A DNA stretch of 64,000 nucleotides, taken from assembly GCA_922989275.2 (NCBI GenBank), contig OV277868.1:19526291-19590290 (forward strand). The letters are read 5' to 3'. The position numbers and the translations under genes are program-made. The DNA comes from Gari tellinella (lineage: Eukaryota > Mollusca > Bivalvia > Cardiida > Psammobiidae). Positions 1-12,100 of this stretch are shown in pieces; positions within the stretch are counted from its first letter, which is position 1, and every line of letters begins with the position of its first letter. Below the pieces are notes generated by a model. That model worked only from the letters and a program-made list of their open reading frames with translations, did not search any database and was not told the DNA's origin.

Positions 1-765
1 ATTATTTTGAATAAGTTTATGATATATTCTGTAAAATGCAAACATTACACAGTTTTAAATGTTATTATCATATAAAACATTGAAACTAGATCTAATTCTA
101 AACACGTACTGAAAATATGATAAAAAATTGATCTACTGTTATGTTAAAAAGTAGTTAGGAAAATCACAAACACTTATCATTTTTATTAAACTAGGCTATA
201 ATCGAAGTCATTGAGGTAGGTTTTTATGTTTTAAAATCAAAATGTAGATATACTGATCTAGAACATTTTCAGAGCGTTCGAAAGAAAAACAAAACACTTT
301 CGTCATAAGCAAAATAAGAAATGTTATTTTTGAAGAAAAAAAAGAGATTTTAGACAGTTAACCCTTTCATTTGAAATATAATTTATTTACATTAAAATGT
401 CGATATAAACTGACATATTGCAAAAATGATTTTTGAAATTGAACATTTATAGAAGTTATTACGTCAACAAATAATTTCTGAAAAGTGCTATGTGTCAGTG
501 TCCTCGAGTAGGGGTGTTTTAGTTTCATGCTGACTTCTCGAGTTATGTAATATTAGTGCATTATATAATCATGTAGGTGAATAAATTGCTCTTTAAAAAA
601 TTATATCACACATGCATTTTGCTCTTAATATATTGAAATTATTGATCAAGTATCATTACGTTTTGAACAACCCTCGTATTTTCGTGACATGAAGCCTGAA
701 GTCTGGAATATAGTTTGTAAATATCCTTAACCCTTTCACGCTCAATGACGCAAGACAGCGCGTTT
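1..765. repeat. AT-rich DNA with divergent inverted copy at 29.6-30.2 kb
   Basis: No gene is seen. Much of 1-620 can be matched, on the opposite strand and with many differences, to about 29610-30180. Landmarks are TAGATC next to ATATCTA, the string TATATCGACATTTTAATGT against ATGTTTAAATTTTAATGT, and ATAGCACTTTTCA in both. It is probably an old dispersed repeat that starts before the window. Type unknown. Confidence 0.5.
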
Positions 766-830
766 GCAAACAGTTTTGGTCCTGATCAGACGCCGCATGC
801 GAGGCGTCTGATCAGGACCCAAACTGTCTG
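766..830. repeat. TGATCAGACGCCG hairpin, family 1
   Basis: An inverted repeat of about 65 bp: GCAAACAGT, a variable 6-7 bp, TGATCAGACGCC, a short loop, then the complement. This is the first of roughly 28 related hairpins in the window. Its flanks (ACCCTTTCACGCTCAATGACG on the left, a GACGACAATAATGCGGTGAAGGGG-like tail on the right) recur at other copies, so the mobile unit is longer than the hairpin. Confidence 0.85.
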
Positions 831-1203
831 ACACTCTTATCAATATCTATTAAGCCATACAACCTTAAATCTAACTTTGAAACGTGTCTTTCAGACAACG
901 ATGCTTAACCAGACGACAATAATGCGGTGAAGGGGTAAAAATCTCCCGAATAATTTGATCATGAAAGGGTTAATGTGTAAAGCAACGAGTAAAATAAACA
1001 ACCACAAACCAAACTGACACACGACATCTACATACAAATTTAGAGCAAATGTCAATCATGTGTTATTGTCCATAAAGTTTGACCTGTCTGTTTATGAATA
1101 TTCCGTCTTTTTCCGTAAACTATTTTAACCTCCCGGAAATAACTACAGTGTATAGTAAATAAGCAATTCAATGATGACTCGAATTGGATTATGTCTTATG
1201 ATA

Positions 1204-1275
1204 AAGGTATGGCTCATTGGTCATGTAACTATGCTACCAACGTAAGGGTTGACGGTTCGATCCCCGATACAGTTT
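1204..1275 (+). repeat. tRNA-like sequence (possible SINE head)
   Basis: A box A-like TGGCTCATTGG is followed about 40 bp later by a box B-like GGTTCGATCCC, the layout of an internal RNA polymerase III promoter. A T-rich run follows near 1303. The arms do not form a clean cloverleaf, so a tRNA-derived SINE or decayed tRNA is more likely than a working tRNA gene. Confidence 0.5.
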
Positions 1276-1566
1276 GTTTCTGTAATATTTCTTAAGGTGT
1301 ATTTTTTTTATTTATTTTTTAACTGTAGATCCATACAAACCATTATATTCATGCAATTATATGAAATAAATTACAGTGTAACTTGCCTAACGAAACTTGG
1401 ATAGAAATGTGTTTATAGCAACATAGCGTTATAATACAAGGCACTATCCGGCTGAAAGCACTCTGTGTTATTTCGTTAAGCAGCAAGTACTTCTTTACCA
1501 AAACGTTTACAGCTTTATTTTAGTAAAATATATAATCATATAAAAACATAAAGCGGACGGCTACAA

Positions 1567-1640
1567 AGCAGTGCTTGGAATCGAACTCACGACCATAGCA
1601 CTACGAGTCAATGACACTATCCAATAAGCTACATGTAATG
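1567..1640 (-). repeat. tRNA-like sequence, minus strand
   Basis: On the minus strand TAGCTTATTGG (box A-like) and GAGTTCGATTCC (box B-like) are spaced as in a tRNA, with CGT in the anticodon-loop position. The same sequence is in copy 2 at 34817-34892. The anticodon stem pairs poorly, so it is called a tRNA-derived repeat and not a gene. Confidence 0.5.
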
Positions 1641-1985
1641 CGACACAGTGACTTTTGATTATCGACTGAAGTTTCCAGCAGTTTTCATTGATCTATAAAT
1701 AAAGTATACGGAAACTTTCGATGGTACCAACGAAAGTTGACGGGAAATGAGTGACTGCCAGGTCAAACCTTATGGATAATATCAAGGCATGCTCTCATCA
1801 TAACATTGTGTTGCGAAAAACAACAGTGATACCTGCTCACAATGGCATAATTGGGTTACCTCTTACTCCATAAACCCGGATTTTTACGCTTCAAATTCAT
1901 TCCTCAACTTAAGTTCAGTTTAGTTGTCTTTTAAGATTTATTATCTCTTCAGATCATTATCGATCATCCATAGTAGGGACGTCCA

Positions 1986-2133
1986 GGCTCCGAGGTTATA
2001 AAGCGTTTAAGTTGAGTTTGAGTGTGTTCCCAAGCATTGGATTGGTCAGATTTGAGCCTAGGCTCAAATCTGACCAATCAAATGGTTGGGAACGAGTTAA
2101 GACTCAAGTCAAAAGCTTTATAACCTCGGAGCC
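1986..2133. repeat. Fold-back palindrome (copy 1)
   Basis: An imperfect palindrome of about 148 bp, bounded by GGCTCCGAGGTTATAAAGC and its complement and centred on TGAGCCTAGGCTCA. It is also in copy 2 at 35238-35385, so it predates the duplication. The open frame across it is only a by-product of the palindrome. Confidence 0.85.
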
Positions 2134-2360
2134 AGCTAATCATAGGTGGAGTAAGACACGCGAAGTGATTTATATACTGTTTCGTCCACAATTGGGCAGC
2201 TTGGTTGAACCACCAACTTTCCACCAGCGAATTTGAAGGCTTCACCACATGAGCAATCTGAAGGGCCGAGACCATCAAATTCCTCAATTGTAGATTTTAG
2301 TTCCAATTTAAACCGCCAAGAGTGTACAGCTAAATAGAGTTACTTTTACCTAATATATGC

Positions 2361-2432
2361 CAGCTAAAACAAGCTGAGTATAACGCAGAATGCGCCTGTG
2401 GTCGCATTATGCTTTACTTACTAACTGCTTTA
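2361..2432. repeat. Hairpin family 2 copy
   Basis: Hairpin with arms related to GTAAAGCAGAATGCGCC and its complement GGCGCATTCTGCTTTAC, a second hairpin family. This copy is diverged and shared with copy 2 (35592-35663). Confidence 0.6.
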
Positions 2433-2827
2433 TGTGATCACATGGCTTAAAGACATCCCTAGACGACCTTCCGATCATAACACCTGACAAGCTACCAAAG
2501 CATACAGCCACGTGCAAGTTTTGTCCTTACTGCTATCTTGTCTAGGGATATACTCATCCAAACGTTTCATGTGTGGCCCGTACCTTAAAATTGTTAGTTT
2601 GGTTAGTAAAACCCATTGAAAAAAACCTTGAGTGTGAGTATGTGAGGGCCTCTCTAGACAACTGGTGAATATGTACCTGGATTTTCACACCAACTGAGAT
2701 TGGTGACACCTTGTGATTCACGATTTTCTCACCTATCTAATAATGAGTGTGTGTGTGTGTGTGTGGGGGGGGGGGGAGGGGGGGGGGGGGAGGGGGGTCT
2801 GTCAAAGGACTGAGGAAAAGTCTTTAA
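2433..2827. other. Non-coding, with GT/G-run microsatellite
   Basis: No gene. Holds a (GT)n run passing into a long G run at about 2746-2797. The matching place in copy 2 (35984-36003) has only a G run, so the microsatellite changed length after duplication. Confidence 0.7.
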
Positions 2828-3852
2828 GGTGGTTCGCGGGTCACTTATTCTGTGTCAGAATTCTTTGAAACCTTGATTCAATTGAAATATTCCATATGGA
2901 GAGAGAAAAATCGTTAAAATAAAAAAAAATTACAGTGTCGTTTTTTTCTGACAGGGCCTTTTGTCGAGAAAAGCTCCTTATTTAATAAACAGGAATATTT
3001 TCTTTATAAAATGACATAACTCAATAATTTCTGTACATTCAAGTAAATAGTATATAGACAATAAGATATTGGGCAAACAAAAGTATTTCATGACATATTT
3101 TCTGGAAATATCAATATTTTAAAAAAGTCAAATTCTGAAAAAGTCAAATTACAAAAAATCTGGCTGTTTAACATACACTAATTTTACTCGTATTAGATAG
3201 ATATAACTTAATTCTAATAGTTAATAAAGTTTGATGAAAATCTACAGTAGAATTTACATTTTATACATGATTTCCTGAAATTCTGACAAAATGTTTACAC
3301 AAAACGAGTATCCTCCCTTGAGTTCAATTTTAAATTGCCGTCAGCTCTAAATAATACCATAAGTCAAACCTGTAATAAGGAACCATCGGATACGGTAGCC
3401 TGTAGATATTTAAAAATATTCAAAAGTAATGCATAAAAGCTCCTTTAGGATCTATCTTTTAGCATTACTTTTGTCCTGTGTTAAGCTGCCATCTGTCATA
3501 TAGGCTTTAAATCCTCACAAATTTAGCTGTCACTTTACTATACTTGCATCTGATATTATTCATTATTACGTGACTAAACATAGCATGTCCTTTGATCACC
3601 GCGTATGAATTGACTAGTCACTAAAATCGGACAATTTATTAAAAAAAAGTTTTGGAGCGAGTGGGAATCGAACCTAGAACTTTTCGATTGCAAGTCAATC
3701 ACCGTACCAACTGCGCTAACAGAGAAGACACTGAAACCGATCAAAATTTTCTTTATCTAAATTTTCTACGATAAGCACGTGCCGCAAAGATCAGGTGAAA
3801 GTCATCAGCATTTCCGGAACTCGAGATGGGGGCCGCCCGCTGTCGAACCACC
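2828..3852. mobile_element. TTAA-target TIR element (piggyBac-like MITE)
   Basis: A 1025 bp insertion private to copy 1. It begins GGTGGTTCG and ends CGAACCACC, and is flanked on both sides by TTAA; copy 2 has a single TTAA at this point (in CCTTTAAGATATAG, near 36031). TTAA duplication is the hallmark of the piggyBac superfamily, which is the basis of the name. No transposase frame is seen, so it is non-autonomous. Near its right end is a minus-strand tRNA-like sequence (3655-3725). Confidence 0.8.
3655..3725 (-). repeat. tRNA-Ala-like sequence inside the TTAA element
   Basis: On the minus strand TAGCGCAGTTGG fits box A exactly and GGTTCGATTCCC fits box B. The anticodon loop reads CTTGCAA, giving TGC (Ala). 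The T arm is good and the anticodon stem has four of five pairs. It is probably a SINE head or captured tRNA sequence; a functional tRNA is less likely because the acceptor stem is not convincing. Confidence 0.5.
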
Positions 3853-3856
3853 TTAA

Positions 3857-4531
3857 GATATAGAAACAGGCCAGGTAGTAAAGGGTAGGTCTCCTATACA
3901 ACAATTAACTACTCCAAAAGCAGTGATCAACATTTTGAATGCGGTTGATAAACTTCGCTATGCACGAAACATTATTGTGGAAATTGTCATTGAAATCAGT
4001 TTGAGGTGTTGAGGTTGTCAATTTTAAAAGTCTGGAGGTTATAAAATTATGTAATAGTTTACTTTAGTGTTGCTTCTATTCTCTCCCCCACGAAACTATA
4101 CTACCTCGCCGCGGCACTAGGGCTGCCATGAATTGATAAAAAAAATCCTAAGATTTCAAAATTTTCAAATTTTCAAGCGCGATCTTCCGAATTATACCTT
4201 TTACCCAGAGTATGTTTCTGTTAAATTGACAGAGATTATCCCTTCTGCCAAGAACTATAAGAAAGACAGGTCGGTTAGTAGGATCACACGCGCTGCTTCC
4301 CAACGATTGAGATTAGCCGAAATCATCTTCCAGGAGTCATAATCATATCATCTCATCATTCCTAATCATTCATCGGCGATCTATGATATATTCCTTGCAG
4401 AGTTCCGTAAAACGTGTTCGATACAGAAAGGTTTTAATGTAAATTTTTCGTCACAAACACGTATAGACGCCAATTTAACTTTACATGCGATTAACCCCTT
4501 CACTGCCTTACCCCGAGTGCATGAGTAATTT
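3857..4531. other. Copy 1 sequence missing from copy 2
   Basis: About 720 bp from 3890 to 4609 has no counterpart in copy 2, where AAAGGGTAGGT joins directly to TTTCTGATATC (36057-36070). This is most simply a deletion in copy 2. The stretch includes repeats related to 16510-16650 and 24270-24470 (inverted), and GGGCTGCCAT/CCTAAGATTT, which is an end of the element at 25018-25272. No gene is seen; the 69-codon frame at 4133 lies in this repeat. Confidence 0.6.
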
Positions 4532-4598
4532 GCAAACAGTTTGAATCCTGATCAGACGCCGCTTAACACGGCATCTGATCAGGATCCAAACTGTTTGC
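4532..4598. repeat. Hairpin family 1 copy
   Basis: GCAAACAGTTTGAATCC, then TGATCAGACGCCG, a short loop and the complement. The right flank (CAGACGACTATTGTTTTTAATTGATGAGACGTC) was later entered by the solo LTR in copy 1 and by the minisatellite element in copy 2. Confidence 0.85.
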
Positions 4599-4690
4599 TA
4601 CTCATTTCAATATTTCTGATATCAAAACACCCAAAAGTTAAATTTTAGAAACAAAAGCAGACGACTATTGTTTTTAATTGATGAGACGTC

Positions 4691-5702
4691 TGTCAAGACG
4701 TTCGGTTACCCTAACCCAAATGCTAGAGCCCTAAGCTTGAACAGTGTTTTATCGGGCGTTCTATGAGGCGACAGTGTCTTTAGCCGGACACTAGTTAGGC
4801 ATGAACACAATATACAGACTTTATGAAATATATATATGAATTTTCCTTGGGCTATCTTGCCTAATGATTAAGCATGAAACTACATAAAAACTATATAAAA
4901 TGGATGAAACTAACTAAAAGTGGATGAGCTACTTTGCCTACAAAACCAAAAACTAATAAACAATATCCCCGTACTCTCAGACTGTTTGAGCACGGTGCAG
5001 GCTGGGCTGTTAACTGATATCTATTCTCGACAAATTGCTCAGCGTTGTCTCTGCTGATCTACCTAACCTTGTTCCACTACAGTTCTATAACATCAATGTT
5101 CCAGTTGTCATGGAACCTCTATGACGTATCGTCGAGATCTGTAGCAAACCTTCACTCTTTAATAATAACTGTTTTCAGTCCCAACAAATCGCAATGATCA
5201 GAAGCAACGTACTAACGAGCTATCATCAAAAAGTAAGCTATCACATTATTAGCTTGTGGAGAGAGTTATCGTGTGAACGAATTAGCAATCTCTCTGTGTT
5301 ACGTCTCTTTCCCGGGGTACTCTCTTATCTCTACAGGTTATATTCACCAACCGTCTAACATTGAACAGTTCTTTCAATAAACATAAATTAGTCTAAATAG
5401 TTTTTTATTCCTAATAATTAAGAAATTGAAAACTTTTACTTTTACACCAGCGAGTTATAAACTTTGCTTATGTTTAAAATGTCCAGTACAGAAAAAAACA
5501 CTTTAAAGCTGATTTGAGAGATAATACGCAAAATTCAGTTTTTTGTATACAGTCAGCATAAAAACGTAGACAATTACATTAGACAAAGAACAAATACGTA
5601 TGATGTGCCTTATCTTCGCACTGGCTCTACATAAATCAACTGGCAATATACACATAATTATGTTCAAGAGGCTTAATAACTACACAAAGATTATTTCTGA
5701 CA
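4691..5702. mobile_element. Probable solo LTR
   Basis: A 1012 bp insertion private to copy 1, beginning TGTCA and ending TGACA and flanked by the 5 bp direct repeat ACGTC (4686-4690 and 5703-5707). Copy 2 has a single ACGTC there (GATGAGACGTCAAGGCAG, near 40335). TG...CA ends with a 5 bp target duplication are the usual marks of an LTR retroelement. A possible AATAAA poly(A) signal lies near 5378. No internal coding region is present, so it is read as a solo LTR left by recombination between two LTRs. Confidence 0.75.
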
Positions 5703-5850
5703 ACGTCACGGCAGTGAAAAGGTTAAATGGGATGATATGCTACCAGCTTGTTTATGAATTAATTTGTTTCATGTGTAGGCCAAAACATGTGGCAGTTAGT
5801 TCATATATCAGGTCATAATGTGGCCCAGATACACAGATGATCCATACGGT

Positions 5851-6116
5851 CTAAGCACAGTTTCTGACGAAACTCTGGAAAATGTTCCAAGGTATCCAAA
5901 GATGTGCATTTGCTGTGCCTACTTTTACTTTGTTATAGTAACATATTTTGTTTATAAAATCCCAGTCGACACTGTGGCACGTGAACGTAGTAGTATTATA
6001 CGTGCAGTAGGAGAGACACAGATCAGGGTCGTCTTGAAGAACCTGGACAAGCCCATCATTCACTGACACAGCGTAGTGTGGATACATCTGGTAAGTACTT
6101 CCATACGTTGTACACT
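5851..6116 (-). CDS. Exon 3 (copy 1): second PAN/apple domain and stop
   Basis: Acceptor after TACTTTAAG; the exon opens AG TGT ACA and completes the split codon from exon 2. Six Cys: an opening EC, LC and YC (LCLSYC), TC (TTFTC), IC (KIC) and the final RNCA before the stop. The TTFTC-x-S-x-DW and RNCA-stop pattern is typical of PAN_1 domains. It differs from copy 2 at nine codons, all replacements. Confidence 0.75.
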
Positions 6117-9100
6117 CTTAAAGTAAATAAAAACAATGTTATAACATTTAATGCCCTTCAACAGCACTGTTCTAAAATGTCGTTTAGCCCCTTAACCCCA
6201 TAGACTGTTTCTAGTATTGAAGATAGGTAACAAGTTTACAACTTAAAGCAGGTTAAAAGTAAAGCAGAGTGCGCCTGAAGACGCATTTTGCTTTACTTTG
6301 GGTCTGCTTTTAGCTGCCATATGTTAGAATATAGAAACATGTCTTATGGTACATATTCATGACTTTGAATTGGAGCTATTTTCATCAGAGGAATAAATTC
6401 GTAAAAGCGTATCTGTTCCAACATGGACTAAAATTTCAAATAAAGTCGCGTTTGAGCTTTACAAAAAAAATGTGTAGGTACTGTAAATATATATTTAGCT
6501 TGAATATGGTTTATTATAAAAGCAGCCATGACTCTCATTTAGAATATTCAGCATCTAGCATAAAGTAGCACGGCCTTCTAATCAGGATTCTCTATGTCAT
6601 TTTCGACGAATTTTGTAAGACACAACCTTCAATATTTAACCCATTTGCGCCCAGTGGATTTTTCCCATGTTTTATACTGGATTAGTCCATTTGTTTATTT
6701 AAGAAATAAAAAATTCATACCAGTGTTCTATCGTGCAATCGAACACTGGTAGGAGTTGATATGCGTAGTAATTTAATCACGAGGCCTTTAGGCCGAGTGA
6801 TTTAATTACAAGCATCTCAACGACTACCAGTGTTCGATTGTTAGATAGAACACTGGTATGAATTTTTTATTTCGATTCTAACACATAATTTAACCGAAAT
6901 TTGCACCGAAGCAACGGCGCTACATTTCTTGGCGTACGCACTTTTGAAGCCAAATGACGTCACGTTAGAACGTTTAGCGCGTGAGTGTTCTACTGAAAAT
7001 TCGTACACTGAGACGGTCCTTCTTCGCTTATATAGGGGTGTGGGCGAGGTGTGTTAGAATTTCATTTTGTTTCATATTGAAATTCCTATCAGCAAACAGT
7101 GTAGACTCTGATCAGACGCCGCATAATGCGGCGTCTGATCAGAGTCTACACTGTTTGCCTATGTACCATGAAGGGGACCGTGGGCATAAATGGGCTAAAC
7201 ATGGAGTAGATCTTGTTGGAAATAGAAGTTATTAATTTTAAGTAGTAGGGGCAAGTGAGTTAACTCATTGTCCCCTGAAACTTTAAATGGACTACTCCAG
7301 TTTCCAATCAAGTGAATTTCATTTTGACTTAACAGCTTTGATGTTCACATTATACAATGTAATGCAAATTGCAAACAGTGTATGTCTTTCTTAGAGGCTT
7401 CCTTAAGCAGCATCATAAGCAGGATCTATAGCGTTTGCATAGGACAAGTGAACTATTAATTATTACACTATTTTGTAAATGGCGCATATAGACACTTCTT
7501 TTAGCACGGATCAGAATTATATATTCAATAAGGTAGCAGTATTACAACACAATATGATATCTTTAATAACTTTCAAGGTCAGGAACCCGTTGTACGAAAC
7601 GTCGTGCGACAAATATTGTCACAAGTCAGATTCTAAAACTATTTTACCATCTAATGCTGCCTTGTGATATCTCTTTGGAATCTTCTTTCAAAGGCGATTC
7701 CAAAAAGAAATCATAAAACAGAAATTAACCTCATGTTAAATTTTTGACTAACGACGGTTTTTGTCGTACGTCGTTTCGCAGACCCCTGAATTTTTACACC
7801 CACTTAAAATGAACGTCCCAGTGCTGTAGCTCATTGCCAATTTCATAATTCAAAATAACGGACGTCATATGCATGCTAGATATATTTAATATGGGCATAT
7901 CATTCCAGCGTTGCGGGGTATCTTACCGCTAATGCATGATTTAGTTGACGGGTCATAATTATACAACGGGTCGCACACACAAGTGTCGAGGCCGGCGAAG
8001 CATTTGTTGTTGTTTTCAATACAAGGCTTGTCACTGGTGGAGCAGTTCTGGTTGTAGAGAGCTGTACGAATGAAACAATTAACCCATTTATACCCAGTGG
8101 ATTCTTCCATGTTTATATATTGGATTAGCCCATTTTTTATCAAAGGGGTGCCTGGTCAAAATATTTGTTTTCATTTTGTTTTATATTGAAATTCCTATCA
8201 GCAAACAGTGTAGACTCTGATCAGACGCCGCATAATGCGGCGTCTGATCAGAATCTACACTGTTTGCCTATGTCCCATACATGGAATCTTGGGCACAAAT
8301 GGGTTTATAAATAGTCATCATTATTAAAATAGAGTTATTCTGGGTGTGAAACTGTATGAAATAATTTACTAGTATAATCAATCATTATTTTTCTTATCTC
8401 ATTATCGTTTGATAGTTAATGTTTTTCTGCAACAAGAGGACAATACGGCCCTAAATGGCTCCCCTGGAAAACACCATGTTTTGGACCAATTATCATCAGC
8501 TCTGTGGATTTTAACATGTCAAGCTTTCATTGCATAAAGCTATGTTCAGTTCATGTGACGTTGATATGCAACACACCGGAACCATTCAGCGGTACTTGTA
8601 AAGGACCAGTAGAAGTGTTAACGCGACAAATATCAAAGTTCTGATTATATTACTTTCTGAGAAGATGTTTAAATATTTCCCTATATAGCTTTATATCATC
8701 AACGACCTCTCGGTAGGGATCATATTTTACCCCATGGGCATTATTTCAACAATATAGATAGACAACATGTATACTTTTATTATGCTCTGTACCTAATATC
8801 TAATCTCAGAGTGCTGTGGTATTAGACAAGATGTTTTTTTGAAGTTTTCATCGAAACGATTTATGATCAGTTCTTATGGCCTAGATATGGAACGGATGGA
8901 TCCATTTCAACAGTGTTGGTAAAGAAAAATCTAGAAGTGTCACCATACAAAATATCAAAGCTGTTGCCATGGCCATATTGAATTTAGAGAAGATATTTGA
9001 ATATTTCGCTATATATCTCTGTGCAAATACGTGACACACGTTGCATGGTCATTTTTTGACCCAAGAGACAAAACCCTATCACTCTTGATTGAGGACCTGT

Positions 9101-12100
9101 TTGTGCCTAATATCTAAGCTCAGGGTTCTATGGTTTCAGACGAGAATAGTGTTAAAATATTAAATGAAAGTGTCGACATGTAGCTTCTGTGACATATATT
9201 TGCTACCCATGATAGACTGAAAGTATTTGAATAACTTTGAAACAGACCAATATACGGACTATTTCTTCAATGTTTAGTAAAATTCCATCCTGTAGTTTAG
9301 GAGAAGGTGTCATCTAAAGAGACTGTTTACGACGGACGAGGTACTAGTTAACGAACGAACAACTGACACATGATAATAAAAAAGCTCACATTTGCACTTT
9401 GCACAGGTAACCTAAAACTATATAATTTACTGTTCCATATAGATCTAATCTCGCAGAGAAAAGAAGGTTAATATCAAACAATTTAAATCAAGATCAATAT
9501 CCATATAAAAAAAATCAAAACTGAAACTATTTTGATTGCTAAAAGATATAATATTTGAAGTATGTATTTGTTTTTGCTTTATTTAGGGGGGGGGGGGGGG
9601 GGGGGACCTTATAATTTTTGTATAGATCTATTTAAAATTAATTTTATAGTTTATTGATATGGAAATATATTAAATCGTTATTAACCCATTACCAAAAAAA
9701 ACGCCTTTTTACTCCTTGAATTTATTCCTTCTCTGAAGAAATATGATCCAATTTATACAGTTATGAATGTGTATGATAAGAAATAGTTTCTATATTTAAG
9801 CAGATATTGGCTTATGACCAGGCGTCCACTAGGGCGCGGACAAGACGCGGAATACAAATTTAGTGAATCCGCAACACTTCCGCATATTCTTCAAAGCTTT
9901 TTTCACTGTCCGTATCATTCCTAACACTTCCCAATGATTCCGCACCTTCCGGAGGGGTAAAATTGTCCGAGTCGAAATGTTGGTCGAGAGCAAAATTTGG
10001 ACGCGGAAATGAACTTCCTGACACCTTCCGCAACCAGTCTGCATTGTCCTGTGGACATCGCGAGGACATCCGGCCTTTCCTGAAGCATTCCGGCTCTTCT
10101 TTAACCGTTCCTGAAAGCTTCCGCGGTAAAGAGATCTTCGCGCGTCGATAGGAAGGCATGTGGAAGACAAGCGGAAGGTACCCCGAATCCTTCGGGAACG
10201 TGCGGAGCCGGTGTGGTACTGTATACATGTAAGTGAGTGCGAGGAACCGACCCGGACAAAGTATCACGTGGCTATTTTTGTCCTACTACGATCGACATGT
10301 TCGATGGACACTCTGTGTCTGTCCTGTTTAGCTCATAGGACTGTCTCAAGTATGTCTGCAGACAATACGCAGTGCCCGGTGGCAGAGGCTCACAATATTG
10401 CAAAAATCGGACATTGTTCCGTACCTAACGCTGAAGCTATGCCGAAATGCCATTTTTGATTCCGAAAATAAATACGAAAGACTCAAGCAGGAAACGTAAC
10501 ACAAACAATACCCCCACCTCTCAAGCAGAACACACACATACAGTCATACCACAACAAACACACACACACACAATACCATTCCTTCATCTACACACTAAAT
10601 AGATAACAACACGCAAGACAAACATAAAGCAAAGTGAATATAGGAACCCGCCTTGGTACGGTCAGTAGCAATCAATATTTAACTATAAATTAATTAATTA
10701 TTAACAACCATTGGGGGTTAAACCTGGGTTTAGGGGCACCCAACCTCACACTTATCTCCTATATTCACCTATAAAGACAAACAGTGTACATAAAATATAA
10801 ACCCTGTTCCACAACCTCACAATCAAAAAGACCGCCAGCACAGTAAGTAAATACATGTAAAACATTTAGCAAAACTTCTATGACAAGATCATTAGTAACA
10901 TGGGAAAGAATAAAACATTCAAGCCCGTGTTAAAAATAACCCACTATGGCAACGGTCAAATTGTACTTAAGCGACTAGTCTGTAGTTACGAGTAACTGTA
11001 AGACATGGAAGGGTCCAGGGTACGACAGAGAGGGAGAGAAAAAACAAAGCACGAAAATCCGACACAACTCTCCCGGTTAAGGACGGCTTTAAAGATACAT
11101 CATCATGTAGTGCTAAGCCCTGTCTGTCGTCGCACAACCAAAGAGGAAAGCATAGTTATCAATTGTAGATTGATCGATAACCAAACGTGAAGTGCGCAGC
11201 AATATAGTTGGATCATAATCTTTTTTGAGGAAAAATCTAATACGTTTCACAAATAGGTTTTGAAAATGTATATGTCCAAGAATCTTACGAAGTCTGTAAA
11301 TCACATCACCATAAAACTCCGGATGTGAAATACCTTGCCGCAGAAAAGACTTTAAGTTACATTTATACTTGTTAATGAGAGGAAGATTTCTATAAAAGAA
11401 TTTAGAAAATGTTTTACGAAGTTTATGAAATCTGTACCCCTGTTTAAGAAGCTTTTCAGTAATAGTTTTATTACGAATGTGGAAGTCCTCAACAGAGGTA
11501 CAGGCCCTAGCAAAGCGAATAAGTTGTGCAATATAAACCCCGTAAGATGTGGAACGGGGAACATCGCCATCTAGATGAGGATAATTTACAATACTAAAAT
11601 CAAAATCATCTCGTTTATCGTAAATCTTAGAAGAAACAATTCCGTTATTTATAAAAAGATCCAAATCTAAAAATGGTGCCGACAAATTTGACTCGTTTGT
11701 TTTATTAAGGCGTAGTTCTTTTGGGTAAATAAAAGGAAACAACGTATGAAAAAATAGGTTGTCTATATTAAAAATATAATCTAGATAGCGCGATGTATTG
11801 TTAAAGGCTTCGATCATATCTGCCTGTGTATCAGGTTTTAGACTAAGCATAAAGTCCCTCTCATAACAGTACAAAAATAGGTCTGCGACAAGGGGCGCAC
11901 AGTTTGTACCCATAGGAATACCAATCACTTGGCGGTATATGGTACTCTCAAAACGTACATAAATATTATCCAGAAGAAATGTTAGTGATTCACAGACATC
12001 GGTGCAAGTCCACATAGTGTAATGCTTAACCGTGTCATTTGTAAAAAATGCACGATCAGTATTACACGCCAGAAATAGCTTCCTTTCTCTGGCAAAAGTC

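Larger units (their letters stand above)
6117..7926 (-). other. Intron 2 of the copy 1 gene
   Basis: Holds a family 2 hairpin (6241-6312), the private fold-back insertion 6701-7060, and a family 1 hairpin (7092-7158). A 62-codon plus-strand frame at 7479-7667 is also open in copy 2, but has no recognisable feature. Confidence 0.65.

Noticed and set aside
3655..3725. Functional tRNA-Ala gene
   Set aside because: Internal promoter boxes are good, but acceptor pairing is not convincing and it lies inside a mobile element.
7479..7667. 62-codon plus-strand frame, open in both duplicates (also 43955-44143)
   Set aside because: No domain, no signal peptide, lies in intron 2 of a gene on the other strand. 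Conservation is explained by the recent duplication.
9829..10459. Overlapping frames of 99-135 codons at the left end of the RT element
   Set aside because: They lie over short subterminal repeats and run in several frames on both strands, as expected from biased repeat composition.
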